Shown here: positions 25,995 through 34,491 of the stretch, one piece after another
How the letters are laid out: every line of letters starts with the position of its first letter
Position numbering within the stretch: the stretch's first letter is position 1
Assembly: GCA_001769855.1 (NCBI GenBank)
Contig: MEPP01000009.1
Span: forward strand, 1 to 64,000
Source of the DNA: Bdellovibrionales bacterium GWA2_49_15
GTDB lineage: Bacteria; Bdellovibrionota; Bacteriovoracia; Bacteriovoracales; Bacteriovoracaceae
DNA length: 64,000 bases
Direction of reading: 5' to 3'
Made by a program: the position numbers and the translations under genes
Notes under the pieces: generated by a model
What the model was told of the DNA's origin: nothing
The model's input: the letters and a program-made list of their open reading frames with translations, nothing else
Databases searched by the model: none

Positions 25995-26711
25995 ATGCGA
26001 TTTACCGCCTTGATTGTCGATGATCAACCTTCCGAAATTCGCCTGATCCAAAATGTCTTGGAGGCCAGGGGCTTTGACACCGTTTCGGCCGCCTCCACCA
26101 CCGAAGCCACCCAGCTGCTTTACTCAACCTGTCCCCATCTCCTCATCATCGATATCGTGCTGGGCAAAGAGCAGAACGGATTAGACTGGCTCAAAGAAGT
26201 CAGAAGCGGTCCCTTCAAAAAAATCTCCGTGATTATGATGACCTCATCAAAGCAGACCGATGATGTCAGAACGGCACTTAACCTCAGCATTGACGATTAC
26301 ATTATCAAGCCGGCGGATTTCAATGTCCTTTCGAAGAAACTGTTTAAGATCGCCCAGCGCCTGGAAACGGAGTCGATCTATCGCTATCGCGCGGCCACGG
26401 AGAAAGGACATAAGGTCAAGGTCATCACGCCGGCCTACATCATGGCCATCAGTGAGCAGGGGCTGGTGCTCTCCAGTTTTTTAGCCAATAACGGCCCGAC
26501 GGATTCCATCACGATCCAAACCAATTTTTTTTACAACCTGGGCATTGCCACTCCTCGACAAATTACCTTTCTGAATAAGGATGGCGAACCCCATCAAAAA
26601 TACCTTGGTACCCCCCTTCGAAACTACTGCCTGGTTAAGGGTTGGCAAGAAGTGGATCTTCAAAGAATCAGAAAATGGACGTCGGATGAAAAACTGAAGA
26701 GGTCGTTTTGA
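25995..26711 (+). CDS. Response regulator with PilZ-like C-terminal domain
   Basis: The start is the ATG at 25995, eight bases after AAGGAGG; a GTG at 25977 inside that site is unlikely. The 238-residue protein has a complete receiver domain: acidic pair VDDQ, phosphoacceptor Asp53 in IIDIVLG, Thr/Ser switch in MMTSSK and Lys105 in IIKPAD. The C-terminal half (about 120-238) is beta-rich with an ISEQGL element reminiscent of the PilZ (D/N)xSxxG motif but lacking its acidic residue, and there is no clear RxxxR. It may be a degenerate PilZ or a related barrel. It is the first gene of the signalling block, coupled to the next by a TGATG overlap. Confidence 0.88.
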   Translation: MRFTALIVDDQPSEIRLIQNVLEARGFDTVSAASTTEATQLLYSTCPHLLIIDIVLGKEQNGLDWLKEVRSGPFKKISVIMMTSSKQTDDVRTALNLSIDDYIIKPADFNVLSKKLFKIAQRLETESIYRYRAATEKGHKVKVITPAYIMAISEQGLVLSSFLANNGPTDSITIQTNFFYNLGIATPRQITFLNKDGEPHQKYLGTPLRNYCLVKGWQEVDLQRIRKWTSDEKLKRSF

Positions 26712-27394
26712 TGAAGGCCACCAAAAGAACCTATACCTTCGGATTGGTGGAAGATCAGGAAATGCAGTCCCGCTTTGTGAAGGGCAGTTTGCAAACGCTC
26801 TTCCCCGGCTCCCAGGTCCTCGTGGCCTCGACGGTTGCAGAAGGCACGGAGCTGGTGGCCAAAAATAAACTGGATATCCTGATCTTAGATGTCCATCTGG
26901 GCAAGGAACATTGCCAAGATTTGCTGATCAAATTTCCGGCGGAGAAAAGAGGTTTTCCGGTCATCATCATGACCGCGGACAAGACGGAAGAAACCTTAAA
27001 TCTCATGTTTAAGCTGGGGGTGAGTGACATTGTCACCAAGCCTCTTGACCCTTACCACTTCGAGGCCAAGCTCAGAAGCCTGCTCACCGGCCAGTATATT
27101 TCCCCACTTTATTTTTTTGGCAAGGACACCGGCATCGGCAAGGCCGATTTGAGTTTTAATCTGGAAATTATCGAGGCCACCGAGCAGTTCTTTAAATTAA
27201 AGTCAAACATCGTGATTGGCGTTGGCACCCAGATTCAGCTCGACCTTCATGGCATGGTCATTCCCGCCAAGGTGACTGATAACGAACGTGTTCCCGAGCA
27301 AGATTATTTTATCTGCCACTGTACCGTGTTGTCGGACCTCATGGACGCTAAACAGAAGGCCTTTTTGAGGGGCAATCTCCTTCGCATGACCTAA
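26711..27394 (+). CDS. Response regulator paralogous to its upstream neighbour
   Basis: The ATG at 26711 shares its A with the upstream TGA, so translation is probably coupled. The protein has 227 residues. The receiver domain is intact: acidic pair in LVEDQE, Asp60 in LILDVHLG, Thr in IMTADK and Lys in VTKPLD. The C-terminal half begins YISPLYFF and continues as strands (LEIIEATEQFFKL, VIGVGTQIQL). It follows the same plan as the neighbouring protein's C-terminal half but lacks both PilZ motifs. The gene pair therefore looks like an old tandem duplication. Output is unknown; protein-protein signalling rather than DNA binding is likely. Confidence 0.87.
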   Translation: MKATKRTYTFGLVEDQEMQSRFVKGSLQTLFPGSQVLVASTVAEGTELVAKNKLDILILDVHLGKEHCQDLLIKFPAEKRGFPVIIMTADKTEETLNLMFKLGVSDIVTKPLDPYHFEAKLRSLLTGQYISPLYFFGKDTGIGKADLSFNLEIIEATEQFFKLKSNIVIGVGTQIQLDLHGMVIPAKVTDNERVPEQDYFICHCTVLSDLMDAKQKAFLRGNLLRMT

Positions 27395-27467
27395 TTATCC
27401 GGCCGTCTCCACATTTCCCCCATTCTCCTGCCACAGTTGCCTTGTACACTTCGTCGTATCGCGGGAG

Positions 27468-27902
27468 ATGTCTATGTATCAAATCTCATTGAACATTCTG
27501 GTGGTGGAAGATGACCGTTTCATGGAGGCCCTGGTAAGACATATGACTAAGAATATCAGCAATAAAATCATGATGGACTGGGATACGACGGTGGATGCGG
27601 CCCTTAAGAGATGTAAGGCGATTGAAAAAAAGCTGGATTCCACCGCCAACTTTTACGATCTGGTACTGATTGACATTTATACTCCGGGAGAGGCCACGGG
27701 GATTGATTTGTACAAGTATATCCAGGAGAACCTTTCCTTCATGCCTTGTGTGATGATGTCCTCCATGAGCGTCGCCGAGTACTGTAGAGAAATAGACCAG
27801 TTATCCCTGAGCCGACCGCCCTTCCTCGCCAAGCCTTTTTATCTCCAGGATCTAAGGCAAGTGATAGACAACATCCTATTGCCTAAATCCTTTGCCGCCT
27901 GA
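27468..27902 (+). CDS. Stand-alone receiver domain protein
   Basis: The protein has 144 residues (142 if the second ATG at 27474 is used, which sits at better distance from GGGAG). It consists of a single receiver domain: LVVEDDRF with the acidic pair, phosphoacceptor Asp69 in LIDIYTPG, MMSSMS switch residue and FLAKPFY lysine. No output domain. CheY-like proteins of this sort pass phosphate or bind a partner. Placed between the paired regulators and the OmpR-type regulator, it is a candidate shuttle in the phosphorelay of the hybrid kinase at 28720-31089. Confidence 0.88.
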   Translation: MSMYQISLNILVVEDDRFMEALVRHMTKNISNKIMMDWDTTVDAALKRCKAIEKKLDSTANFYDLVLIDIYTPGEATGIDLYKYIQENLSFMPCVMMSSMSVAEYCREIDQLSLSRPPFLAKPFYLQDLRQVIDNILLPKSFAA

Positions 27903-27954
27903 TCTTAAGTTTTGGTTTTAAGAGGTCGATAGAACATTAATTGGGAAGAAAAAA

Positions 27955-28671
27955 ATGGAAAGTATTTTCATCGTAGACGACGGCGAAGACATTCAAAGAA
28001 TCCTAAAAAGCGCCCTCAACAGGCATAAGCTGATTTTTTGCAGTACCCTGGGGGAAGCCCGTGCCATGCTGGCCCTGTCACCTAAAGTTGAGCTTTTTGT
28101 TTTAGATTTATCCCTGCCCGACGGCAATGGCCTCGACCTGTGCATGGAAGTTCAAAATATCCCCCAGTATTCCCAAACTCCCATCATTTTTCTGACCGGG
28201 AAGAATGAAACGCGGGATAAAATCACCGGGCTCTCCCTGGGCATTGATGACTACATTACCAAGCCCTTTGACCCGGTGGAGCTCAGAATCAGAGTTGATC
28301 TTCGAATCAAAAAACACCTCGAGCGCCTGGTTCAGGAACAAACCCTGGTTAAGCATGATCTTGAGCTGAATATCTCCCGCCAGAAGGCCTTCTGGAACAG
28401 TGATGGAGCGCAGGAAGATCTGCAACTCACCGCCTTTGAATTCAAGCTTCTCGTCTATCTGGCCCAGCATGAGGAGCACGTTCTCTCACGGGAGCAGCTT
28501 ATCTCGGGAGTTTGGGGCGAGGACAGGCAGCTGATTGATCGTACCATTGACAGCCACATGAGCAATCTACGCAAGAAAATCGCGCCCACGACCTTCACCA
28601 TCAAGTCAGTGTACGGTGAGGGTTATCGCTTTCTACATCACATAGACATTAAGACAAAAAAAGCGGCTTGA
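27955..28671 (+). CDS. OmpR/PhoB-type response regulator
   Basis: The protein has 238 residues: an N-terminal receiver (IVDDGED acidic pair, phosphoacceptor Asp51 in FVLDLSLPD, Thr in FLTGKN, Lys103 in ITKPFD) and a C-terminal winged-helix DNA-binding domain (LTAFEFKLLVYL, recognition region IDSHMSNLRKK, wing with SVYGEGYRF). This is a transcription factor activated by phosphorylation and dimerisation. It lies 48 bp before the hybrid histidine kinase gene on the same strand, making that kinase or a cotranscribed relay the likely partner. Target genes are not visible. Confidence 0.95.
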   Translation: MESIFIVDDGEDIQRILKSALNRHKLIFCSTLGEARAMLALSPKVELFVLDLSLPDGNGLDLCMEVQNIPQYSQTPIIFLTGKNETRDKITGLSLGIDDYITKPFDPVELRIRVDLRIKKHLERLVQEQTLVKHDLELNISRQKAFWNSDGAQEDLQLTAFEFKLLVYLAQHEEHVLSREQLISGVWGEDRQLIDRTIDSHMSNLRKKIAPTTFTIKSVYGEGYRFLHHIDIKTKKAA

Positions 28672-28719
28672 GCTATCATAAATTAATATTTAACATCCCC
28701 TACTCCCCACAAGGCGCCT

Positions 28720-31089
28720 ATGAAAATCAAGCGTGCAAAATCCACGGCCAACTTTGATAGTGTCTGCTTGACCACTCCTGATTTAATCTGCATCGCCGGC
28801 TTTGACGGCAAATTAAAAACAGTCAACCCCGCCTGGACCTCAATCCTGGGCTGGACCAAAAACGAATTGCTTACCATGCCTTATATGGAGCTGGTTCATC
28901 CCGATGATGTGGTCAGAGTCCTGACCGAAATTAAAAAGTTGAAAAGTGGAAAATCCGCCATCTTTTACTCCCGCTGCCGAACCAGCAAGGGCAACTTTCT
29001 TGTTTTTCATTGGAGTGCGGTCACGGGCGAAAAAGAAAAAACCATGTACGTCACCGGCCGCCAGCAACAAAGTCCGGAGGCCTGCGCGGGATGTATCAAC
29101 CACGTCCTGACCAAGATCTTCAGCCCAAGCGAGCGAAATGAACGCCTCAAGAAACGCCTCGATCAGGCCAAGGCCAAAGCGAAAACGGATACCACCGCCC
29201 AGGACCCGATTCTCACCCAGCAAATCGCCGCGCTCAATGTGTCCAATATAGTCACGATCACCGACCCCTCTGGCGTGATCAAGTTCGTCAATGATTACTT
29301 CTGTCAGCTCAGCGGGTATACCAAACAGGAATTAATCGGACAGACTCCCGCCATCATGAACTCGAAGTATCATCCTAAATCCTTCTTTGCCGATCTCTGG
29401 CGCACTATTAAACAGGGAAATGTTTGGCAAGGGCAAATCAGAAACAGACGCAAAGATAAAAGTTTCTTCTGGGTCGATACCGTCATTGTTCCCTTCAAAG
29501 ATAAAAAAGGTCAAATTGCCGAATTTGTCTCCATCCATAAGGATATAACCGAGCTGACCATTCTACGAGAGCAAGCTGAGGCGACCACCAGGCTCAAGTC
29601 AGAACTTTTGGCCAACGTCAGCCATGAGTTGCGCACTCCCATGAACGGTATTTTAGGCATGGCCAATCTCTTAAGTGAAACAATGATCAGCAATCAACAG
29701 CATGAGTATATTAGTGCCATCAAGCAGTCCGGTGAGGCCCTGCTCGCCATTGTAAATAACATCTTGGATATGTCCAAGATCGAGGCCGGAAAAATGGCGC
29801 TGGAGTCGGCAACTTTTAACATCGGCCACCTCTGTCAGGAGGTGTTGGCGCTTTTACAACCATCGGTTCAGCAGAAAGCGCTGTCCCTCAGCTATGAAGA
29901 GGAGGCCGAATTGCCCAAGATGTGGATTGGAGATTTTGGAAGAATCAGGCAAATCCTTATCAATATTCTGGGTAACTCCATTAAATTTACCGAGACCGGC
30001 TTTGTCAAACTGTCCACCTCTCTTTGGAAGCGCAAAAGAGTGCTCATGGGTGTCCGCTTTATCATTGAAGACTCCGGCATCGGGATCGATGAGGACTTTA
30101 AGAAGAGAATGTTTCAGACTTTTGAGCAGGCCGATATTTCAATTACCAAAAAATATGGCGGAACAGGCCTCGGATTATCGATCTGTAAAAAATTGATTGA
30201 GATGATGGAAGGCAAGATTAAGGTTGAAAGCAGGCCAGGCGGAGGCTCGCAGTTCGTGGTTGATATTCCCCTTTTGCGAGATAGAAAAACGGCCATCTCA
30301 CCTGAGTACACGAGCACAAAAAAAATCTATCAGCAATTTAAAGGACGAGTGCTCGTGGCCGAGGACAATGCCATTAACCAAAGAGTCGCCAAAGATATGC
30401 TTAGCAAGTACGGCCTAAGTATTGATCTCGTTGGCAACGGTTTGGAGGCCGTCAAAGCATGCTCCACGTTTGTCTATGACATGATTTTTATGGATTGTAT
30501 AATGCCGGAAATGGATGGCCTTCAGGCCACACAGATTATTCGCGCGGATGCTAAAAATCGCAACCGCCAGACACCTATCGTCGCCATGACCGCCAATGCC
30601 ATGGTGGGTGATCGCGCCAACTGCATCACGGCGGGCATGAATGACTATTTATCCAAACCCATCGATACAATCCTCTTGGAAAAATGTCTGCACCTGTGGC
30701 TCAAAAAATCTGAATCACACGCCGTGATACGCCCGAGGAGACAGTCCGAGCTTGATCAAAGCGCCCTGGACAAACTCAAGGAGATGGAAGCGGCCGGGGA
30801 TACGAACCTGATTAAAGATCTGGTGGAAATGTTTTTGAAAACCGCCCAGCTCAATATCTCAAAGCTGGAAAAGGCGGTGCAGGCGAAGGACTTCAAAGAA
30901 ATTACCTATACCGCCCATAGCATGAAATCCAGTTGCGCCACCTTGGGTCTGCTCAAGCTGAGCGCGCTTTTAAATCAGATCGAGGAAACGGCCAGGAAAG
31001 AGGAGGCCACACCTCTCAACAGCTTGGTCTCCCAAATTATCAACGCTTATCCGAGTGGCAAGGCGGCCTTGCAGGAATTACTACCGTAG
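28720..31089 (+). CDS. Hybrid sensor histidine kinase (PAS-PAS-HisKA-HATPase-REC-HPt)
   Basis: The protein has 789 residues. Two PAS domains (about 15-125 and 165-285) come first; no membrane segment is seen, so it should sense an intracellular signal. HisKA follows with phospho-His302 in NVSHELRTPMNG. The ATPase domain has an N box with NILGNSIKF, EDSGIGID and YGGTGLGLSICK. A receiver domain with Asp592 (MDCIMPEMDG) and an HPt domain with His733 (AHSMKSSCATLG) complete the chain. All four phosphorelay steps (His-Asp-His, then an external Asp) are therefore encoded, as in BarA/ArcB-type kinases. The adjacent receivers and OmpR-type regulator are the likely acceptors. Its stop codon directly abuts that of the convergent acyl-CoA synthetase gene. 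Confidence 0.96.
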   Translation: MKIKRAKSTANFDSVCLTTPDLICIAGFDGKLKTVNPAWTSILGWTKNELLTMPYMELVHPDDVVRVLTEIKKLKSGKSAIFYSRCRTSKGNFLVFHWSAVTGEKEKTMYVTGRQQQSPEACAGCINHVLTKIFSPSERNERLKKRLDQAKAKAKTDTTAQDPILTQQIAALNVSNIVTITDPSGVIKFVNDYFCQLSGYTKQELIGQTPAIMNSKYHPKSFFADLWRTIKQGNVWQGQIRNRRKDKSFFWVDTVIVPFKDKKGQIAEFVSIHKDITELTILREQAEATTRLKSELLANVSHELRTPMNGILGMANLLSETMISNQQHEYISAIKQSGEALLAIVNNILDMSKIEAGKMALESATFNIGHLCQEVLALLQPSVQQKALSLSYEEEAELPKMWIGDFGRIRQILINILGNSIKFTETGFVKLSTSLWKRKRVLMGVRFIIEDSGIGIDEDFKKRMFQTFEQADISITKKYGGTGLGLSICKKLIEMMEGKIKVESRPGGGSQFVVDIPLLRDRKTAISPEYTSTKKIYQQFKGRVLVAEDNAINQRVAKDMLSKYGLSIDLVGNGLEAVKACSTFVYDMIFMDCIMPEMDGLQATQIIRADAKNRNRQTPIVAMTANAMVGDRANCITAGMNDYLSKPIDTILLEKCLHLWLKKSESHAVIRPRRQSELDQSALDKLKEMEAAGDTNLIKDLVEMFLKTAQLNISKLEKAVQAKDFKEITYTAHSMKSSCATLGLLKLSALLNQIEETARKEEATPLNSLVSQIINAYPSGKAALQELLP

Positions 31090-32835
31090 CTAGGACTTCA
31101 TATACATGGAGTCAATCACGCTCTCATAATTTTTCTCAATCATGGCGCGCTTCATCTTCATGGTCGGCGTCATCTCGCCCTTTTCAATGGAAAAATCCCG
31201 ATCCAGAATTTCAAAATATTTGATTCGCTCATAGCCGGCCAGGGACAGATTCACCTCTTCAATTTTTTGATTGATGGTCTCTTTGATCTCCGGATTCAGC
31301 TTAACCCCTTCCGCCAGGGTTAAAAGCATGGAAAAATATTTTCTCCCGTCACCCACCATGCAGGCCTGGGCGATCAACGGACTGGCCTTGGTCTTGATCT
31401 TGTCTTCGATCGGCACAGGCGCCACCATCTTACCCCCTGATGACTTCATAATTTCTTTTTTGCGCCCGACAATTTTAAGCAGCTCTCTTTCACCCAGCTT
31501 GCCTAAGTCTCCGCTGTGGAGCCAGCCATCAATCAAAGTTTCGGCCGTGGCCTCAGGCTTATTGTAATAGCCCAGGAAGACGTGGCGACCTCTGGTACAA
31601 ATCTCACCATCCTCCAAAATTTTAAATTCTGTATTGGGAACAGGCAGGCCGACGGTTCCGGCCGACTCAACTCCGGGGCGAGTCATGCTGATTAAACCGG
31701 TTGACTCGGTTTGCCCGTAGACCTCCAAAATATTGATCCCAAGCCCGGCAAACCAGCTTGAAACATAGGCAGGAAGCGAGGCCGCTCCCGAGGCCGCCAG
31801 CTTGACCTGATCCAGACCCATGGCCTTTTTTATCTTGGACAGCACCAACTTATTGGCGAGAAAAAACTGCAGCTCATCCGCCACTGTGAGTGGCCCACCG
31901 GCAAATTTTTTTCTGGCGATCTTCTGCCCCGTTTGCAGGGACCACTCCGCCAGGATTTTTTTGAGTCCCTTGGCGCTGGCGAGTTTTTGTCTGACTCCCT
32001 CCACCATCTTTTCCCAAAGACGCGGCACCGATAGAAGCAGGACGGGCCGAACCTCTGTCAACTCGGCGGCGATATTTTCAAAGCCGGAGCAGTAATCCAC
32101 CCGCAGCTGGCAGGTGAGTCCGGCACCGATATTTTGAATCTTCTCAGCAATGTGACAGAGGGGCAAAAAGGAAAAGGTATTCCCCATGCGCTTGGTAATT
32201 CCCCAAACTGGCATGGCGATGGAAGAGGCATAGGCCAGATTGTCATGGGAGAGCAGGGCCCCCTTGGGGTGACCGGTGGTCCCTGAGGTGTATATTAAAA
32301 AGGCCCCTTGCTTGGGGTTGAGACGGTCCAGGTAGCTTTGCAAATTGGCCTGGGCCGCCAGCTTTTTCCCCTCCTCCAGGGCCTGGGCGTAGCTCAAGGC
32401 CTGGGGACAAAAAGAGGCATCCCCCTCGAACACCAGCACAATTTTTACATGATCAGGAAGGGAGATCTGGCCTTGATTGGTGGCCTTATCAAAGTAGGTT
32501 TTATTTTGAAAAGACAGCAATTTGCATTTTGTATCGCTGAGGACGTAGGTGATGTCACTCAAACTTGCATTGGGGTAGAGACCGGCGGATTTTCCACCAA
32601 GCAGCAAAGGAGCCAAGTCCAGATGGACCCACTGAGGACAGTTATAGCTTAAGATGGCCCCCACATCTGCGGCGGTAAAGCCTCTCGACTCCAAAAAGAC
32701 CGCCAGCCAAAAAACCCTCTCACAATATTCCCGGGCGGTGATCTCCTGCCACTCACCACCATGTTTAAAGCGTTGCGCGACATCCTGAGGATATTCGTCC
32801 GCCCAGGCCTTTAAGCGATGTAAAACCGTTTCCAT
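31090..32835 (-). CDS. Long-chain acyl-CoA synthetase (AMP-binding enzyme)
   Basis: The protein has 581 residues of the ANL adenylating superfamily. It carries the P-loop-like motif LIYTSGTTGHPKGALLSHDN, the A5 motif EVYGQTE, WLHSGDLG (A7) and GRKKEIMKSSGGKMVAP (A8-A10 region with the hinge). Together with the length this fits long-chain fatty acid-CoA ligases (FadD15/AMP-binding LACS type), which activate free fatty acids to acyl-CoA in the cytoplasm. The ATG has a strong AGGAG site. It is a single gene facing the histidine kinase, with zero intergenic bases between the two stop codons. Chain-length preference is not readable. Confidence 0.94.
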   Translation of the reverse strand: METVLHRLKAWADEYPQDVAQRFKHGGEWQEITAREYCERVFWLAVFLESRGFTAADVGAILSYNCPQWVHLDLAPLLLGGKSAGLYPNASLSDITYVLSDTKCKLLSFQNKTYFDKATNQGQISLPDHVKIVLVFEGDASFCPQALSYAQALEEGKKLAAQANLQSYLDRLNPKQGAFLIYTSGTTGHPKGALLSHDNLAYASSIAMPVWGITKRMGNTFSFLPLCHIAEKIQNIGAGLTCQLRVDYCSGFENIAAELTEVRPVLLLSVPRLWEKMVEGVRQKLASAKGLKKILAEWSLQTGQKIARKKFAGGPLTVADELQFFLANKLVLSKIKKAMGLDQVKLAASGAASLPAYVSSWFAGLGINILEVYGQTESTGLISMTRPGVESAGTVGLPVPNTEFKILEDGEICTRGRHVFLGYYNKPEATAETLIDGWLHSGDLGKLGERELLKIVGRKKEIMKSSGGKMVAPVPIEDKIKTKASPLIAQACMVGDGRKYFSMLLTLAEGVKLNPEIKETINQKIEEVNLSLAGYERIKYFEILDRDFSIEKGEMTPTMKMKRAMIEKNYESVIDSMYMKS

Positions 32836-32856
32836 ATTTTTCTCCTAAACAAAATT

Positions 32857-33564
32857 ATGACTGCTTTTCGCCAATTTCTCAAATACATTGGAAAGTTCTT
32901 TGTAAAAAAAAATGTCCATGGCAGAATCTCCCCTATGAACTCTGAGTTCTTTTTTACCTACGGCCCTTATCTGGTGGTTCTTTCGTCCTTGCTCATCAGT
33001 CGCCGCCATTTTCGCCATACCCTTGCCATGACAGGCGCTCTCTGGGCCTTGCTGGCCCAGGACTCCTCACCCCCACTGCAAATTTTTTGGATGGGCATGG
33101 CCGGCATTCACGCCCTTTTGCTTATCTATGCCGCCTGGCTGCATATAATGCCACTCCAAGAGGACCATCGAATCATTTATCATCGCTTTTTTAAAAAATT
33201 CTCCCGCTCCAATTTCAAAAAGCTGATGGAAATCGGCACCATTCAAAATAAGGCCCATGGCGCACCCTTGACCAAGCAAGGTGAGCAAATGAACTTTGTC
33301 ATGTGTATGCTCGACGGAAGTGCCGGCGTGATCATTGACGGAGATAAGATCGCGTCTTTGCATAATGGTGATTTTATCGGTGAGATAAGCTTTCTAAGCG
33401 GCAACCGTTCTTCCGCCACGGTTCGTACCGAGGTCCTCTCTACCCTGGTGGTGTGGCGGCAAGAGGATCTCAAAGTTCTCTTACGCAACAACCTGAGCTT
33501 ATTGATCGAATTTAACCGCACCATCGAAAGACAAATCGCCCGCCGCCTCACGAAATCAAAATAA
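32857..33564 (+). CDS. Membrane protein with cyclic-nucleotide-binding (Popeye-like) domain
   Basis: Of the 235 residues, the N-terminal third has two hydrophobic stretches, an IYAAWL end and then PLQEDHRIIYHRFF. This is followed by a CRP/cNMP-binding fold with the phosphate-cassette pattern FIGEISFLSGNRSSATV. There is no helix-turn-helix, so it is not a CRP-type transcription factor. Membrane segments followed by this short linker and fold are the plan of Popeye-domain (POPDC-like) proteins, which exist in bacteria. It may sense cAMP or a related nucleotide at the membrane. The start is uncertain: ATG 32857 gives 235 residues and ATG 32935 gives 209, and neither has a good ribosome site. Confidence 0.82.
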   Translation: MTAFRQFLKYIGKFFVKKNVHGRISPMNSEFFFTYGPYLVVLSSLLISRRHFRHTLAMTGALWALLAQDSSPPLQIFWMGMAGIHALLLIYAAWLHIMPLQEDHRIIYHRFFKKFSRSNFKKLMEIGTIQNKAHGAPLTKQGEQMNFVMCMLDGSAGVIIDGDKIASLHNGDFIGEISFLSGNRSSATVRTEVLSTLVVWRQEDLKVLLRNNLSLLIEFNRTIERQIARRLTKSK

Positions 33565-33987
33565 TAACTCGTCCAGGGCCTTGGAAAATTCTTCTTTGAT
33601 ATCCTTTTCCACCAGCTGACTTAAGTATTGAAAAAAAGCTTCGCTCTGCGACTGTTTTGAAAATACGGTGTACCCCTTGTCGGCCATTCGCGCCATGAAA
33701 TCGGCATTGGCGAAAGCGCTGCAGATCACAACCTTTGCCTGATTGTTCTCGTTCTTCTGATTGTCCTTGAGATACCTGAGAATCTCGCCACAATTTTCCT
33801 TCCCCAAAAAAACATCAAGGCTGATGGCCTTATACTTTTTTTGCGCCAAAAATTCCTTGGCCTGATCAACCGTTCGAGCACAATCAAACGCCACCCCTTT
33901 TCCCTGAAGATGTTTCAGGATGAGGGCCACAAAATCCTCGTCATCTTCCACGATCAACAACTCTTGCTCACCTTCCAAATTTTCCAT
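33556..33987 (-). CDS. Stand-alone receiver domain protein
   Basis: The protein is 143 residues and a single receiver domain: LIVEDDEDF acidic pair (Asp15/16), phosphoacceptor Asp58 in ISLDVFLG, switch Ser in VICSAFA and Lys in TVFSKQS. The LDVFLGKE loop resembles the LDVHLGKE loop of the receiver at 26711, suggesting shared ancestry or shared partners within this signalling region. No ribosome site was found before the ATG. It ends in a 9-bp tail-to-tail overlap with the Popeye-like gene. Confidence 0.85.
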   Translation of the reverse strand: MENLEGEQELLIVEDDEDFVALILKHLQGKGVAFDCARTVDQAKEFLAQKKYKAISLDVFLGKENCGEILRYLKDNQKNENNQAKVVICSAFANADFMARMADKGYTVFSKQSQSEAFFQYLSQLVEKDIKEEFSKALDELLF

Positions 33988-34034
33988 AGTGACTAATGTA
34001 ACATTGGCCTGAAAAAGAGCTGAAAGATTTTCTA

Positions 34035-34122
34035 ATTACCTGATATCCGATAGACCGCCACGGCCTTTTCATCAAAAATCTCAATAGAATTACCCTAAAA
34101 CCTCAGAATGTTGTCAGGTAAT
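34035..34122. repeat. Separated 9-bp inverted repeat in intergenic DNA
   Basis: ATTACCTGA (34035-34043) and its complement TCAGGTAAT (34114-34122) are 70 bp apart in the 196-bp gap upstream of the zinc-ribbon gene. They could close a structured leader or mark two half-sites for a regulator. Chance occurrence cannot be excluded. Confidence 0.3.
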
Positions 34123-34183
34123 AATCGCAATTTTTCCTCATCTCGCTTAAAATACAAGCTATAAACAAAAGCCGAGGTTATCT

Positions 34184-34489
34184 ATGCCCGTGTCACCAAG
34201 CTTAAAAGAAGAAGAGTATTTTCACCGATTAGAAATGGAGCTGAAGAAGAAGCGCGAGATCGAGGAGCAGATCGAGGTCAAGGCGCAAGAACGCAAAAGA
34301 CTCAAAGAGCTACACCACATGTCCTGCCCGAAATGCGGAATGAAGTTAATGTCCCTCGACTATAAAGGGATTGAGATAGACGAATGTTCCTCATGCAAAG
34401 GGATCTGGCTTGATGCCAATGAGCTGGAGCAGATCATGACCATGGAAAAGGGAACTTTGAACCGCTTGCTCAAGATTTTCAAATCCTAG
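34184..34489 (+). CDS. Small zinc-ribbon (zf-TFIIB-type) protein
   Basis: The protein has 101 residues. A charged helix (about 8-45) of coiled-coil character precedes a zinc ribbon with CPKC (48-51) and CSSC (68-71), followed by KGIWLDANELEQI, the hallmark of the bacterial zf-TFIIB family. The function of such proteins is generally unknown; a nucleic-acid or protein adaptor role is usually assumed. A GAGG ribosome site precedes the ATG. The next gene begins 2 bp after its stop, so the two are cotranscribed. Confidence 0.88.
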   Translation: MPVSPSLKEEEYFHRLEMELKKKREIEEQIEVKAQERKRLKELHHMSCPKCGMKLMSLDYKGIEIDECSSCKGIWLDANELEQIMTMEKGTLNRLLKIFKS

Positions 34490-34491
34490 GG

